From Sulfitobacter sp. CW3 (lineage in GTDB: Bacteria; Pseudomonadota; Alphaproteobacteria; Rhodobacterales; Rhodobacteraceae), in assembly GCF_019392245.1 (NCBI RefSeq), contig NZ_JAHXRL010000001.1, forward strand, positions 434,001 through 498,000: 64,000 bases of DNA, given 5' to 3'. How positions within the stretch are numbered: the first letter of the stretch is position 1; each line of letters begins with the position of its first letter. Below, in pieces: positions 24,999-36,570 of this stretch. A program made the translations under genes and the position numbers. Under the pieces are notes generated by a model that did not search any database, was not told the origin of the DNA, and saw nothing but the letters and a program-made list of their open reading frames with translations.

Positions 24999-25715
24999 AT
25001 GAGCAACGGCCGATATGATGTGTTTACGGCTGAAACGCCTCAAGATATCCAATCAGCACAGGCGCTTAGGGCGTTGGCCTTTGGGCTGAAAACCCCGTTT
25101 GATTGTGACGCCTTTGATACGCATCAACGCCATGTTCTGGTGCGCGAACGCGGGGGCGGGCGTCTTGTATGCTGCTTTCGGATCGGCGTCTTTGAGGGGC
25201 CGGGGATCATGGACAGCTATGCAGCGCAGTATTACGGGCTGGCGCGGTTAGCCGGGTTCGAGGGCAAGATGATGGAGCTGGGGCGCTTTTGTGTGCACCC
25301 CGATGCCGCTGACCCCGACATTGTGCGCATCGCTTGGGCTGAACTGACGCGGTTTGTCGATTCTCAAGGCATCAGGTTGCTGTTTGGCTGCACGTCCTTC
25401 AAGGGGACCGATCCCCGTGCATTTCTAGGCACTTTTGCGTTGTTGGCGCAGGATCACCTTGCCCCGCGTGCGTGGCACCCGACCGAGGCCGCGGATGAAG
25501 TGGTGCGATTCGCCGACCTCGCGAGCGATGGATTGGGCCGCAAGGATGCCCTACAACACATGCCGCCACTGCTGCGCACCTATCTGTTGATGGGGGGCTG
25601 GGTCAGCGACCACGCGGTCGTGGACCGGCACATGAATACGCTGCATGTGTTCACCGGCCTTGAGATCGACGCGATCCCCGATAATCGCAAGCGCTTGCTG
25701 CGCGGGTTGGTTTGA
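24999..25715 (+). CDS. GNAT-fold acyltransferase, OlsB-like
   Basis: A 238-residue protein of the acyl-homoserine-lactone-synthase-like GNAT group (Acetyltransf_5). The central block MELGRFCVHPDAADPDIVRIAWAEL (about 87-110) and LLFGCTSFKGTDPRAF match ornithine-acyl-ACP N-acyltransferases (OlsB), which make lyso-ornithine lipid. An adjacent OlsA-type O-acyltransferase, common in relatives, is missing, so the substrate is uncertain. The ATG at 24999 is chosen because GAGGA ends 10 bases before it; the ATG at 24990 is only 1 base from that site. Confidence 0.7.
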   Translation: MSNGRYDVFTAETPQDIQSAQALRALAFGLKTPFDCDAFDTHQRHVLVRERGGGRLVCCFRIGVFEGPGIMDSYAAQYYGLARLAGFEGKMMELGRFCVHPDAADPDIVRIAWAELTRFVDSQGIRLLFGCTSFKGTDPRAFLGTFALLAQDHLAPRAWHPTEAADEVVRFADLASDGLGRKDALQHMPPLLRTYLLMGGWVSDHAVVDRHMNTLHVFTGLEIDAIPDNRKRLLRGLV

Positions 25716-25723
25716 AAAGATTC

Positions 25724-25758
25724 TATGCCTTCGGCGAGGATTTAAAGCCATTTGGAAC
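25724..25758 (+). repeat. Dispersed intergenic element, B2 form
   Basis: Starts TATGCCTTCGGCGAGGAT (25724-25741), with GCC-TTC-GGC able to form a tight hairpin, and continues to CCATTTGGAACGAG. The same leading sequence occurs at 43004 and 49684, and the CCATTTGGAA end recurs at 49709. It lies just 3' of the OlsB-like gene. Confidence 0.6.
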
Positions 25759-25801
25759 GAGGGTCATTGACCCCGACGCGGCGCAGATATAGCTGGCAGC
25801 C

Positions 25802-27613
25802 ATGGCACGCGCACCCCTTTTACAAGTGAACGAGATTACGCTGACTTTCGGCGGCGATCCCGTATTCGAAGATATGTCCTTGGTTGTTCAACCGGGCGAT
25901 CGGTTGGCTTTGGTCGGGCGAAATGGCTCGGGTAAGTCGACGTTGATGAAAGTCATGGCTGGTATCGTTGAACCCGACAGCGGCGACGTGATCGTCGGCC
26001 CCGGCGTTTCGGTTGGATACATGGAGCAGGATCCGGATTTGACCGGTTTCGAGACCTTGGGCGATTTCGCGTCCCATGGGCTTGATCCGTCCGAGATGTA
26101 CAAGGTTGAACGCGCGGGCGAGGGGCTGAAGTTCGACCCGGCACGCCCTGTCAGCACGGCGTCTGGCGGTGAGCGCCGCCGCGCGGCTTTGGCGCGGTTG
26201 ATGGCATCCGAACCTGAATTGATGTTGTTGGATGAACCGACCAACCACTTGGACATCGAGGCAATCCGCTGGTTGGAAGACGAGCTGAAAAACACGCGCG
26301 CCGCTTTTGTTATTATTTCTCACGATAGGGCATTCTTGCGGGAACTGACCCGAGCGACCCTGTGGATCGACCGCGGTGTGACGCGCCGGCAGGAAATCGG
26401 CTTTGGCGGGTTTGAGGCATGGCGCGACCAGATGTGGGAAGAAGAGGACATGCAGCGCCACAAGCTGAACCGCAAGATCAAGGCGGAGGCACGGTGGGCT
26501 GTCGAGGGCATTTCAGCGCGGCGCAAGCGTAACCAGGGCCGCGTGCGTGCCTTGCAAGACCTGCGCGCCGAACGCGCCAGCCAGATCAACCGGCAGGGCA
26601 CCGCCGCCATGGCGCTTGAGGCTGGGCCGAAGTCGGGCCGCAAGGTGGTCGAGGCCGTGGGCATCACCAAAGCCTTTGGCGATAAAACGATTCTGCGCCC
26701 CTTTGATATTACCATCCAGCGTGGCGACCGGATCGCGCTTGTAGGGCCGAACGGCGTGGGCAAGACCACGCTTTTGAACATGCTGATCGGCAAGGAACAG
26801 CCCGATTCAGGGACGATCAAACTGGGCACCAACCTCGAGATTGCGTTGTTTGACCAAGCGCGTGCGCAGTTGGATGGCGACATGTCGCTGTGGGACAGCC
26901 TGACCGGCGATCCGGAAATGCGTGTTTCAGGCAAAGCTGACCAGATTTTGGTGCGTGGCCAACCCAAACACGTAGTCGGTTATCTGAAAGAATTCCTGTT
27001 TGACGAAGCCCAAGCGCGTGCGCCTGTGCGGTCGCTGTCGGGTGGGGAAAAGGCGCGGTTGCTGCTGGCCAAGATCATGGCGCGGTCCAGCAACATGCTG
27101 GTGCTCGATGAACCGACCAACGATCTTGACGTCGAAACCCTTGATTTGATGCAGGAATTGCTGTCGACCTATGATGGCACTGTGCTGCTGGTCAGCCACG
27201 ACCGTGATTTCCTTGACCGTGTTGCCGCGACCACCATCGCGATGGAAGGGGACGGCAAGGCCACGGTTTATGCCGGCGGTTGGACCGATTACCTTGCACA
27301 GCGCCAGCAGGATGATTTCGACCAAAGCGTTGTGGCCAAGGCCAAGCCGGGTGCCAAGGGCGAAAAGCCGAAAGCTGCCGCGCAAAAGGGTCTTAGCTTT
27401 ACCGAAAAGCACCGGCTCGAGGCATTGCCCGCAGAGATCGCGCGCCTTGAGGCCGAGATTACCAAGCTGGAAGAGCTGATGAGTGACCCGGCGCTTTACA
27501 CCGACAATCCGGTGAAGTTCCAGAAAGCCACCGATGCGTTGGTTGAACGCCACGAGAAGCTGCAGGACGCCGAGGCGGAATGGATGGCGCTTGAGGAAAA
27601 AGCGGAAAATTAA
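25802..27613 (+). CDS. ABC-F family ATPase (Uup-like)
   Basis: A 603-residue soluble protein with two ABC nucleotide-binding domains and no membrane part. Walker A motifs are GRNGSGKST (about 38-46) and GPNGVGKTT; signature motifs are SGGERRR and LSGGEKAR; both Walker B regions read LDEPTN(H/D)LD. An inter-domain linker rich in Arg/Lys (KLNRKIKAEARWAVEGISARRKRNQGR) and a C-terminal coiled coil (RLEALPAEIARLEAEITKLEEL) are the layout of Uup, an ABC-F protein acting on the ribosome or branched DNA. Ribosome-linked function is inferred from the family. Confidence 0.88.
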   Translation: MARAPLLQVNEITLTFGGDPVFEDMSLVVQPGDRLALVGRNGSGKSTLMKVMAGIVEPDSGDVIVGPGVSVGYMEQDPDLTGFETLGDFASHGLDPSEMYKVERAGEGLKFDPARPVSTASGGERRRAALARLMASEPELMLLDEPTNHLDIEAIRWLEDELKNTRAAFVIISHDRAFLRELTRATLWIDRGVTRRQEIGFGGFEAWRDQMWEEEDMQRHKLNRKIKAEARWAVEGISARRKRNQGRVRALQDLRAERASQINRQGTAAMALEAGPKSGRKVVEAVGITKAFGDKTILRPFDITIQRGDRIALVGPNGVGKTTLLNMLIGKEQPDSGTIKLGTNLEIALFDQARAQLDGDMSLWDSLTGDPEMRVSGKADQILVRGQPKHVVGYLKEFLFDEAQARAPVRSLSGGEKARLLLAKIMARSSNMLVLDEPTNDLDVETLDLMQELLSTYDGTVLLVSHDRDFLDRVAATTIAMEGDGKATVYAGGWTDYLAQRQQDDFDQSVVAKAKPGAKGEKPKAAAQKGLSFTEKHRLEALPAEIARLEAEITKLEELMSDPALYTDNPVKFQKATDALVERHEKLQDAEAEWMALEEKAEN

Positions 27614-27617
27614 CGTG

Positions 27618-27647
27618 AGGGGGGCAGGGTAAACCGCCCCCCTTTTT
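27618..27647 (+). terminator. Rho-independent terminator between convergent genes
   Basis: AGGGGGGC (27618-27625) and GCCCCCCT (27636-27643) pair perfectly around a 10-base loop, and the T-run 27643-27647 follows. It ends the ABC-F transcript 5 bases after the stop and lies against the end of tyrS. Confidence 0.8.
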
Positions 27648-27649
27648 GC

Positions 27650-28900
27650 TTAGCCCAGTTGGACCAGTGCGTGGCGCTTTTTGCCTGCGCTCAGCTTGAT
27701 CGGCGACGCCAAAGCGGCCGTATCAATCATCATGCCAGCATCGGTCAGCGGCTCGTCATTGATCCTCGCACCGTTTTCCGAGATCAGGCGCTTGGCCTCT
27801 TTGCCTGATCCGGCGAGGCCCGATTTCACGATCAGCTGCACGATCGACATGCCATCGCCAATGTCGGCGGCTGTCAGCGTCAGGGTTGGCAGGTCATCGC
27901 CCACGCCGCCTTTTTCGAACACTTCGCGTGCGGTGGCTTCGGCCGCTTTGGCAGCATCAAGCCCGTGCAGCAGGGTTGTGACCTCGTTTGCCAGTCTGAT
28001 CTTGGCTTCGTTGATCTCGGCCCCTTCAAGGGCACCCAGACGGTCGCATTCCTCAACCGGTAGTTCGGTATAAAGCTTGAGGAAACGGCCCACGTCGGCA
28101 TCGGTGGTGTTGCGCCAGAACTGCCAGAATTCGTAAGGGCTCAGCATGTCGGGGTTCAACCAGATCGCACCGGATTGCGATTTGCCCATCTTCTTGCCGT
28201 CAGATGTGGTCAGCAGCGGGGATGTCAGACCGTAGACTTCGCCGTCAATTATCCGGCGCGTCAGGTCGATACCGTTCACGATATTGCCCCATTGGTCCGA
28301 TCCGCCCATTTGCAGGATACAGCCATAGCGGCGGTGAAGCTCCATGAAATCATAGGCTTGCAGGATCATGTAGTTGAATTCGAGGAAAGATAGCGACTGT
28401 TCGCGGTCAAGGCGTGACTTGACGCTTTCGAACGACAGCATCCGGTTGATCGAGAAATGCCGCCCGATGTCGCGCAGGAAATCGAGGTAGTTCAACCCGT
28501 CCAGCCATTCGGCGTTGTTGATCATCATGGCATCTGACGGCGCGTCGCCATAGGTCAGGTAGGCGCTGAACACTTTTTTAATGCCGGCGATGTTATCGTC
28601 GATCTGTGCAGGCGTCAGCAGCGGGCGTTCATCGGCGCGAAACGACGGGTCGCCCACCTTGGTGGTGCCGCCCCCCATCAGGGTGATCGGTTTACCTCCG
28701 GTCTTTTGCAGCCAGCGCAACATCATGATCTGGATCAGCGATCCGACATGCAGGGACTTGGCAGTCGCGTCAAATCCGATATAGCCGGGTTGCGCCCCCT
28801 TGAGCAGCGCCTCGTCAAGGCCTTGATAATCCGTGCAGTCGGCAAGAAAGCCGCGCTCCATCATGATGCGGATAAATTCGGATTTGGGGTGGTATGTCAT
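27650..28900 (-). CDS. tyrS: Tyrosyl-tRNA synthetase
   Basis: A 416-residue class I synthetase charging tRNA-Tyr. The HIGH-like signature is HVGS in [17 protein letters not shown], the tyrosine-binding YMILQAYDF and [15 protein letters not shown] blocks are present, and the KMSKS loop has the variant [11 protein letters not shown]-terminal S4-type RNA-binding domain ends the protein ([19 protein letters not shown]). The variant loop and length fit the alphaproteobacterial TyrS type. It is divergent from anmK. Confidence 0.95.
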   Translation of the reverse strand: MTYHPKSEFIRIMMERGFLADCTDYQGLDEALLKGAQPGYIGFDATAKSLHVGSLIQIMMLRWLQKTGGKPITLMGGGTTKVGDPSFRADERPLLTPAQIDDNIAGIKKVFSAYLTYGDAPSDAMMINNAEWLDGLNYLDFLRDIGRHFSINRMLSFESVKSRLDREQSLSFLEFNYMILQAYDFMELHRRYGCILQMGGSDQWGNIVNGIDLTRRIIDGEVYGLTSPLLTTSDGKKMGKSQSGAIWLNPDMLSPYEFWQFWRNTTDADVGRFLKLYTELPVEECDRLGALEGAEINEAKIRLANEVTTLLHGLDAAKAAEATAREVFEKGGVGDDLPTLTLTAADIGDGMSIVQLIVKSGLAGSGKEAKRLISENGARINDEPLTDAGMMIDTAALASPIKLSAGKKRHALVQLG

Positions 28901-28965
28901 GGCGCTTGCCCTCAGCTTGGGTGGTGGTGCACTCTATATGTGCTGAGCAGACAAAGGAAAAGGCC

Positions 28966-30105
28966 ATGAATAAGGCCCATGGAAATCGGATCGCGAAAAC
29001 AGGCGTGCTGCGGGCCGCTGGTGCGATGAGCGGGACGTCGCTGGACGGGGTCGATGTGGCCGTGATCGACACGGATGGCCACGATATCATGGGCTTTGGG
29101 GCATCAGGTTACCGCGAATATTCCGGCGTTGAACGCATGGTGATTGCTGCCGGTTTCGGCAAATGGTCAGGCCCCGAGGTTCAGGCGGCGACGCATGTCA
29201 TCGAGGCCGCTCATCTAGAGGTCTTGCGCGATTTCACTGATGTGGATGTCATCGGGTTTCACGGTCAGACATTGGCCCATGCGCCGCGGGTGCAAGGCAC
29301 ATTGCAGGTGGGCGATGGGGCCGCATTGGCGGATGCGCTGGCCACGCCGGTGGTCTGGGATTTTCGCAGCGCCGATGTGGAACTGGGCGGCGAGGGTGCG
29401 CCCTTGGCCCCGTTTTTCCACCACGCTTGCGCACGCTATGCGGGGCTGACCGGGCCGGTCGCGTTCTTGAATTTGGGCGGTGTGGGGAACCTGACGTGGG
29501 TTGACCCTGCCATCGCGCGGCCAGAGGCAGACGGGGCGCTGTTGGCGTTTGATACGGGCCCTGCGAATGCGCCGATCAACGATCTGATGCAGTCGCGGAT
29601 GGGGCTGCCCTATGACAAGGGCGGCAAGATTGCGTCGAAAGGCACGGTCGAGACCGGCGCGCTTGAGCTGTTCTTGGCTGAACCGTATTTCGCACGTATG
29701 CCGCCCAAGTCATTGGACCGTAATGATTTTGCAGAAATGGTTGCGCTGGTGGGTGAACTGTCTGACGCTGATGCCGCCGCGACCCTGACCGCCATGTGTG
29801 CCGCTGGCGTGGCCGAGGCGATGGCCCATTGCCCGCGTGTGCCAGACCGCGTGCTGGTCACGGGCGGCGGGCGGCATAACCCGGTGTTGATGGAGATGCT
29901 GGCGGTAAGTCTGGATTGCCCCGTTGCCCCGATCGAAGATATCGGGCTGGACGGTGACATGTTGGAAGCGCAGGCTTTTGGCTATCTTGCGGTGCGCGTT
30001 GCACGGGGGTTGCCCACGTCTTGTCACAGCACAACGGGCGTTCGGGCGGCAGTCGGGGGCGGCACGGTCAGTATGCCCCAGAACGAAAAAAGCGCGCCGG
30101 AATAG
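28966..30105 (+). CDS. anmK: Anhydro-N-acetylmuramic acid kinase
   Basis: A 379-residue kinase that opens and phosphorylates anhydro-MurNAc to MurNAc-6-phosphate in peptidoglycan recycling. The N-terminal signature [15 protein letters not shown], then [42 protein letters not shown] and [15 protein letters not shown] are family hallmarks. The ATG at 28966 follows AAAGGAAAAGG at good spacing. Together with nagZ in this window it covers two recycling steps. The stop codon lies inside a terminator hairpin. Confidence 0.93.
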   Translation: MNKAHGNRIAKTGVLRAAGAMSGTSLDGVDVAVIDTDGHDIMGFGASGYREYSGVERMVIAAGFGKWSGPEVQAATHVIEAAHLEVLRDFTDVDVIGFHGQTLAHAPRVQGTLQVGDGAALADALATPVVWDFRSADVELGGEGAPLAPFFHHACARYAGLTGPVAFLNLGGVGNLTWVDPAIARPEADGALLAFDTGPANAPINDLMQSRMGLPYDKGGKIASKGTVETGALELFLAEPYFARMPPKSLDRNDFAEMVALVGELSDADAAATLTAMCAAGVAEAMAHCPRVPDRVLVTGGGRHNPVLMEMLAVSLDCPVAPIEDIGLDGDMLEAQAFGYLAVRVARGLPTSCHSTTGVRAAVGGGTVSMPQNEKSAPE

Positions 30106-30114
30106 CGCGCTTTT
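30088..30114 (+). terminator. Terminator overlapping the anmK stop codon
   Basis: AAAAGCGCGC (30088-30097) and GCGCGCTTTT (30105-30114) form a perfect 10-bp stem with a 7-base loop that contains most of the anmK stop codon. Being symmetrical with A and T ends, it can act for both anmK and the convergent enolase gene. Confidence 0.75.
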
Positions 30115-30141
30115 AAATTTATCAGTACAGAATGTCGGTGC

Positions 30142-32356
<2,215 letters not shown>

Positions 32357-32428
32357 TTATCAGGCCCTTGTTGTTACCGGGCAGACATCCCAGAGCGGTT
32401 GAGGATTGTCGATACCCTGATCGTCCGG

Positions 32429-33244
32429 CTATCGGGCCTTTGCGGGGCCAAAGGTTGCCCTTGCGCTGTCTTCGTTTGCGCGGGTGATCCGCCGTTTCGA
32501 ATATTTCGCCCCTTCGCGAAGCTGCGCATCCGATGTCAAAAGCGGCAGGTCCTGCTTTTCCTTCGACAACAAGATACCGCGCGCGCCGGTTGATCCCACG
32601 ACAAGGTACATGTTCATCTCGGGCCAGTTGAAATGGCCGCCCTCGTACAGGGCCTTAATATCGGCCACAAAGTTGTGGCATTGGATATTCTCGACCAGCA
32701 GGACAAAACGATCCGCGCTGTTAACCATAGAGGTCAAGGCCACAAAATGGCTCACGGCGGTGTGGATATGCATCAGGACCGCTTGCGAATACACCAGCTC
32801 GGCGCGTGGCCAATGGTGCGAAAACGGCATGGTGATGTCCTGCAGGCTAAGGCTGGACGCAAGTTCGGGGTGCCTTTGCGCGGCCATATCAAGCTGGGTT
32901 TGACCGCGATCGCCACCGCTAAAACCGATCGCCGGAAAAAGCTTTCTGCCGTTTGCCACATGGTCGCCTCCGCCGCATCCGACTTCGTGCACCGATTTGG
33001 GCTGCAATTTACCGATGGTCTCAAAGATCAACAGGGGGTTTGGGTGTATGGTGCCGTTCTGCGCGGTGACGGCACCTGTCGCCGGATCAAAGCTAAGCTG
33101 GCCGTCTTGCGCATTCGCTACAAACTTGGGTTCCACATCGGTCTTGATGCGCCTCGCATAGCTATCGGCGGTGTAGGTGTTCCAGTCAAAGTCATCGTCA
33201 TAAAATTTACGGGTCTTATAAATCAGTCGGCCAAGCAAAGACAT
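32429..33244 (-). CDS. Class I SAM-dependent methyltransferase-like protein
   Basis: A 271-residue protein with a Rossmann methyltransferase core. The SAM-binding glycine motif is SVHEVGCGGGDHVANG (about 85-100), followed by the acidic-loop region and AELVYSQAVLMHI, which matches motif IV to V of small-molecule methyltransferases. The N-terminus (IYKTRKFYDDDFDWNTYTADSYARRI) resembles those attached to glycan or polysaccharide loci, but no such locus is nearby. Substrate unknown. GAGAGG lies 8 bases before the start. Upstream are 379 bases without a clear gene. Confidence 0.75.
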   Translation of the reverse strand: MSLLGRLIYKTRKFYDDDFDWNTYTADSYARRIKTDVEPKFVANAQDGQLSFDPATGAVTAQNGTIHPNPLLIFETIGKLQPKSVHEVGCGGGDHVANGRKLFPAIGFSGGDRGQTQLDMAAQRHPELASSLSLQDITMPFSHHWPRAELVYSQAVLMHIHTAVSHFVALTSMVNSADRFVLLVENIQCHNFVADIKALYEGGHFNWPEMNMYLVVGSTGARGILLSKEKQDLPLLTSDAQLREGAKYSKRRITRANEDSARATFGPAKAR

Positions 33245-33600
33245 TTTTAGAAACCTCTCTAATAAGTTGCAAATTGCTAAGCGATCGATTTGGCAAACTC
33301 AAGCGCTGGTAGGTGTAATCGACCACACGTGCAGACAGGGCGTTGACTTTGCCGGTCACAAGCCCCATCTAGCCCTCAAGCGAAGCCTTCTGCCGCGTGA
33401 GCAGTTCAGCCTTTGACCCGGACGGGCCATGTCAGTGTTGAGAGATAAGGCCGCCGATGTTCCCAAAATCACGCGTGGGGCCAAGCGCAACAGACAGGGT
33501 GTTGGCATTAGGCCGTCCCCTGCGATCTGCTTTGCGTCCCTCGCGGTTTGTCCCCTTTTGTGGGGTGCCGCGTGATTTAGACGGGTCCGGCGTTTTGCCG
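33216..33600 (-). pseudogene. Possible decayed reading frame in a 379-base gene-free gap
   Basis: One reverse-strand frame stays protein-like across the gap but has two in-frame stops. It reads about NTLSVALGPTRDFGNIGG, stop, SKAELLTRQKASLEG, stop, then MGLVTGKVNALSARVVDYTY and ends at 33216 inside the methyltransferase gene in another frame. I do not recognise the family. It may be a gene remnant or chance. The gap must also hold promoters for the methyltransferase and the helicase; AGGAAAGAC before 33624 is the helicase ribosome site. Confidence 0.25.
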
Positions 33601-33623
33601 CGGCCCTAGGAAAGACGATATAC

Positions 33624-34943
33624 ATGAGCGATTTTGAAATGATGGGCCTGCCGCGCCGTTTGGTCAAAGCATTGACCAACATGGGCATGACAGACCCGAC
33701 ACCTATTCAAAAACAAGCGATCCCCCATGCCATGAATGGCCGCGATGTGATGGGCCTTGCCCAGACCGGCACCGGTAAAACGGCTGCATTTGGCGTGCCA
33801 TTGGTTGCGCAAATGCTGGAAATGGAAGCCCGCCCCGAACCGCGCACCGTGCGCGGCCTTGTGCTGGCCCCGACCCGTGAACTGGCCAACCAGATCATGG
33901 AAAACCTGAAAGGGTTCTGTGAAGGTACGCAGCTGAAAACAATGATGGTCGTGGGTGGTCAGTCGATCAATCCCCAGATCAAACGCATGGAACGCGGCGT
34001 TGACCTGTTGGTCGCCACGCCGGGCCGCTTGCTTGACCTGATGGACCGCCGCGCCGTGCTGCTGCACAAAACCACGTTTCTGGTGCTGGACGAGGCCGAC
34101 CAGATGCTCGACATGGGCTTTATCCATGACCTGCGCAAAATCGCGTCGGTGCTGCCCAAAGAACGCCAGACCATGCTGTTCTCGGCCACCATGCCCAAGC
34201 TGATGAATGAAATTGCCAACAGCTATCTGATCAGCCCGATCCGCATCGAAGTGTCTCCTCCCGGCAAAGCCGCCGATAAAGTGACCCAAGAAGTCCACTT
34301 TATCGCCAAGGCCGAGAAAAAGGCCCTGCTGATCGAATTGCTGGGCAAGCATACCGAAGAACGCGCCTTGGTCTTTGGCCGCACCAAACATGGCTGTGAA
34401 AAGCTGATGAAGGATCTGGTCAAGGCCGGTTTCAAAGCGGCATCAATCCACGGCAACAAAAGCCAGGGCCAACGCGACCGCGCGATTGAATCCTTCAAAA
34501 AAGGCGAGATCACCGTGCTTGTGGCCACCGATGTGGCCGCGCGCGGTTTGGATATTCCTGACGTGAAACACGTCTATAACTACGAATTGCCCAACGTGCC
34601 CGACAACTATGTCCACCGCATCGGCCGTACGGCCCGCGCTGGCAAAGACGGCGCTGCGATTGCCTTTTGCGCCCCTGATGAAATGGGCGAATTGAAGGAC
34701 ATCCAGAAGACGATGAAAATCTCGATCCCTGTGGCCTCTGGCCGCCCATGGGAAGCGATTGATGAACCTGCCAAGCCAAAAGGCGGCCGTGGTCGTGGTC
34801 GCGGTGGACGTCCGGGCGGCGGTCGCCCCGGTGGTAACGGTGGTGGCGGCAATGGCGGCGGCGAGGGCAAGCCCGCAGGCGCGTCCCGGCGTCGGCGCAA
34901 GCCCGGTGGCGGCGGCAAACCCGGCGGCCAGCGCGCAGCGTGA
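33624..34943 (+). CDS. DEAD-box RNA helicase (RhlE-like)
   Basis: A 439-residue ATP-dependent RNA helicase. Motifs in order: Q-motif region TDPTPIQKQAIPHAMNGRD, Walker A AQTGTGKT (46-53), PTRELANQI, TPGRLLDLM, DEAD in LVLDEADQMLDMGF, SAT in LFSATMPKL, VATDVAARGLDIPDV and HRIGRTARAG. From about residue 385 a Gly/Arg-rich tail (GGRGRGRGGRPGG type) probably binds RNA. RhlE-type helicases act in ribosome maturation and cold growth. The stop overlaps the GTG of a small membrane-protein gene. Confidence 0.92.
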   Translation: MSDFEMMGLPRRLVKALTNMGMTDPTPIQKQAIPHAMNGRDVMGLAQTGTGKTAAFGVPLVAQMLEMEARPEPRTVRGLVLAPTRELANQIMENLKGFCEGTQLKTMMVVGGQSINPQIKRMERGVDLLVATPGRLLDLMDRRAVLLHKTTFLVLDEADQMLDMGFIHDLRKIASVLPKERQTMLFSATMPKLMNEIANSYLISPIRIEVSPPGKAADKVTQEVHFIAKAEKKALLIELLGKHTEERALVFGRTKHGCEKLMKDLVKAGFKAASIHGNKSQGQRDRAIESFKKGEITVLVATDVAARGLDIPDVKHVYNYELPNVPDNYVHRIGRTARAGKDGAAIAFCAPDEMGELKDIQKTMKISIPVASGRPWEAIDEPAKPKGGRGRGRGGRPGGGRPGGNGGGGNGGGEGKPAGASRRRRKPGGGGKPGGQRAA

Positions 34944-35173
34944 TCCCTCGCGCGCGTAAACTGACACTTGGTGTTCTCTATGTCGCGGTGGCGCTGCTCG
35001 TTGCAGTGCCACCCGTCTATATTCTGGGGCTTCCTGTGCCTTGCACGACACCACCATGCACATTCTCGTCCAGCATGCTGTTCAAGGGTGATATTATCTT
35101 GCTGTGGTTGCTGCCGTTCAGCATCGCAGCCGTGCTATTGGCGCTGGCATTTCGTTTGAAAACCCGCCGCTGA
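34940..35173 (+). CDS. Small two-helix membrane protein of unknown function
   Basis: A 77-residue protein with two hydrophobic segments (about 9-29 and 50-71) joined by a loop with a CTTPPC pair of cysteines, ending in basic residues (RLKTRR). The start is GTG at 34940, overlapping the helicase stop (GTGA); no ATG is available before the second helix. Overlap implies coupled translation. No family is recognised. The cysteine loop is predicted to face the periplasm if the N-terminus is inside. Confidence 0.55.
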   Translation: MIPRARKLTLGVLYVAVALLVAVPPVYILGLPVPCTTPPCTFSSSMLFKGDIILLWLLPFSIAAVLLALAFRLKTRR

Positions 35174-35238
35174 TCGTATTCCAAATGGGCTAAAATCCTC
35201 GCCCGAAGGGCGAAACCAGCGCGTTTTGCCGCGTGCAC

Positions 35239-36480
35239 CTAGGCTGATGTTTCATGCACCGCAGGGTGTCGTTTGGCGACGTAGCCCATGCGCAGCATCA
35301 GCACGAACCCAACCGCGGCAAGGGCCAGTACCGATGTCACCAACAGATCAACCTTGCCCTCGAACATCAAGCCGATAGGCGACGCAATCAGTGCCGCCAG
35401 CACGGTGGATACTGCGCCGATCACCGACGCGGCCATGCCCGCGATATGGCCCATCGGCTCCATCGCCAGGGCGCTTAGATTGCCCAAAACCAACCCGGCT
35501 TGGAAAAATAATGATACCTGCCAGATTATGTAAAAACCAAAGCCGATCGGTTCTGGCAGATCGCCCAACCCCCCAAACAGCATGGCACCCGACAGGATAA
35601 TCTGCGCCCCAAGCGTCAGTGTGACGATCCGCTGCATGCCCAAACGCACCACCAACAGCGCGTTAATCAAACTGGACCCGCCGGATATGAATGCAATGAC
35701 CCCGAACCAAAACGGAAAGCTGTCGGCGCGGTCATAGACTTGATCGAAAATCGGTTGCACCAGCATCAAGGTCGCAAAGAGGATCGACATGGCCAGCGTT
35801 TGCACCGCGATTGACAGCCGTACCAAGGGGTTGCTGAAAATCTCGATCACGCTTTTCCATAACAGGCCGATCTGCAGGGGGCGGCGGTCCTCAACGGCCA
35901 AGGTTTCGGGCAGGCGTACGCGCATCCAAAGTGCTGAAATGGCTGAAAATATGATGAAACTTACGAATATGCCGCGCCAGCTGGAAAAGCTGATGATCAC
36001 TGCGCCCATTGCCGGGGCAAAGGCGGGCACCAGCACGAAAACCATCATTGCAAAGGACATGATCTTGGCCATTTGACGCCCGGAATATAGATCACGGATG
36101 ATCGCCAGCGATACGATCCGCGGCCCCGCAGCCCCCAATCCCTGTACGACGCGCGCGGCCAACATTACCTCAAGCGACTGGCTGGCCCAGGCCAGGACGG
36201 TTCCCGCAATATACAGCGCAGCCCCCCAGTAAACGATGTTCTTGCGGCCATATGCATCAGACAGCGGACCGGTAAAGAAGGTCCCAAGACCAAGGCCAAA
36301 GATAAAGGCGGTCAGGATCAGCGGCACACGTTCGGGCGTGCTAGGGGCCAAATCCGCGACAATCTGGGGCAGGGCAGGCAGCATTGCATCGGTGGAAAAC
36401 GCAATGGTGGCAAAGAGCATCGCAATCAGCGCCACAAATTCGGCGTTGCCCATGGGGAAATCGGGTCTGTCGGATTGCAT
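35239..36480 (-). CDS. Bcr/CflA-type multidrug efflux MFS transporter
   Basis: A 413-residue twelve-helix carrier of the drug:H+ antiporter-1 group. Typical patterns are FSTDAMLPALPQIVADL in helix 1, FGLGLGTFFTGPLSDAYGRKNIVYWGAALY (motif A region) and VQGLGAAGPRIVSLAIIRDLY (motif C-like). It probably exports drugs or metabolites. The ATG at 36480 is chosen because AGGAG lies 11 bases before it and conserved sequence begins shortly after. A possible longer N-terminus upstream has no support. Confidence 0.88.
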   Translation of the reverse strand: MQSDRPDFPMGNAEFVALIAMLFATIAFSTDAMLPALPQIVADLAPSTPERVPLILTAFIFGLGLGTFFTGPLSDAYGRKNIVYWGAALYIAGTVLAWASQSLEVMLAARVVQGLGAAGPRIVSLAIIRDLYSGRQMAKIMSFAMMVFVLVPAFAPAMGAVIISFSSWRGIFVSFIIFSAISALWMRVRLPETLAVEDRRPLQIGLLWKSVIEIFSNPLVRLSIAVQTLAMSILFATLMLVQPIFDQVYDRADSFPFWFGVIAFISGGSSLINALLVVRLGMQRIVTLTLGAQIILSGAMLFGGLGDLPEPIGFGFYIIWQVSLFFQAGLVLGNLSALAMEPMGHIAGMAASVIGAVSTVLAALIASPIGLMFEGKVDLLVTSVLALAAVGFVLMLRMGYVAKRHPAVHETSA

Positions 36481-36570
36481 CGGCGCTGCTCCTAGGGGGG
36501 TAGAGCGGCAAAAAGCGCCCGTTAATTCACGTCTAGCGTGCGCTTCGGGGCAGTGCAATGCAGTGATTAA

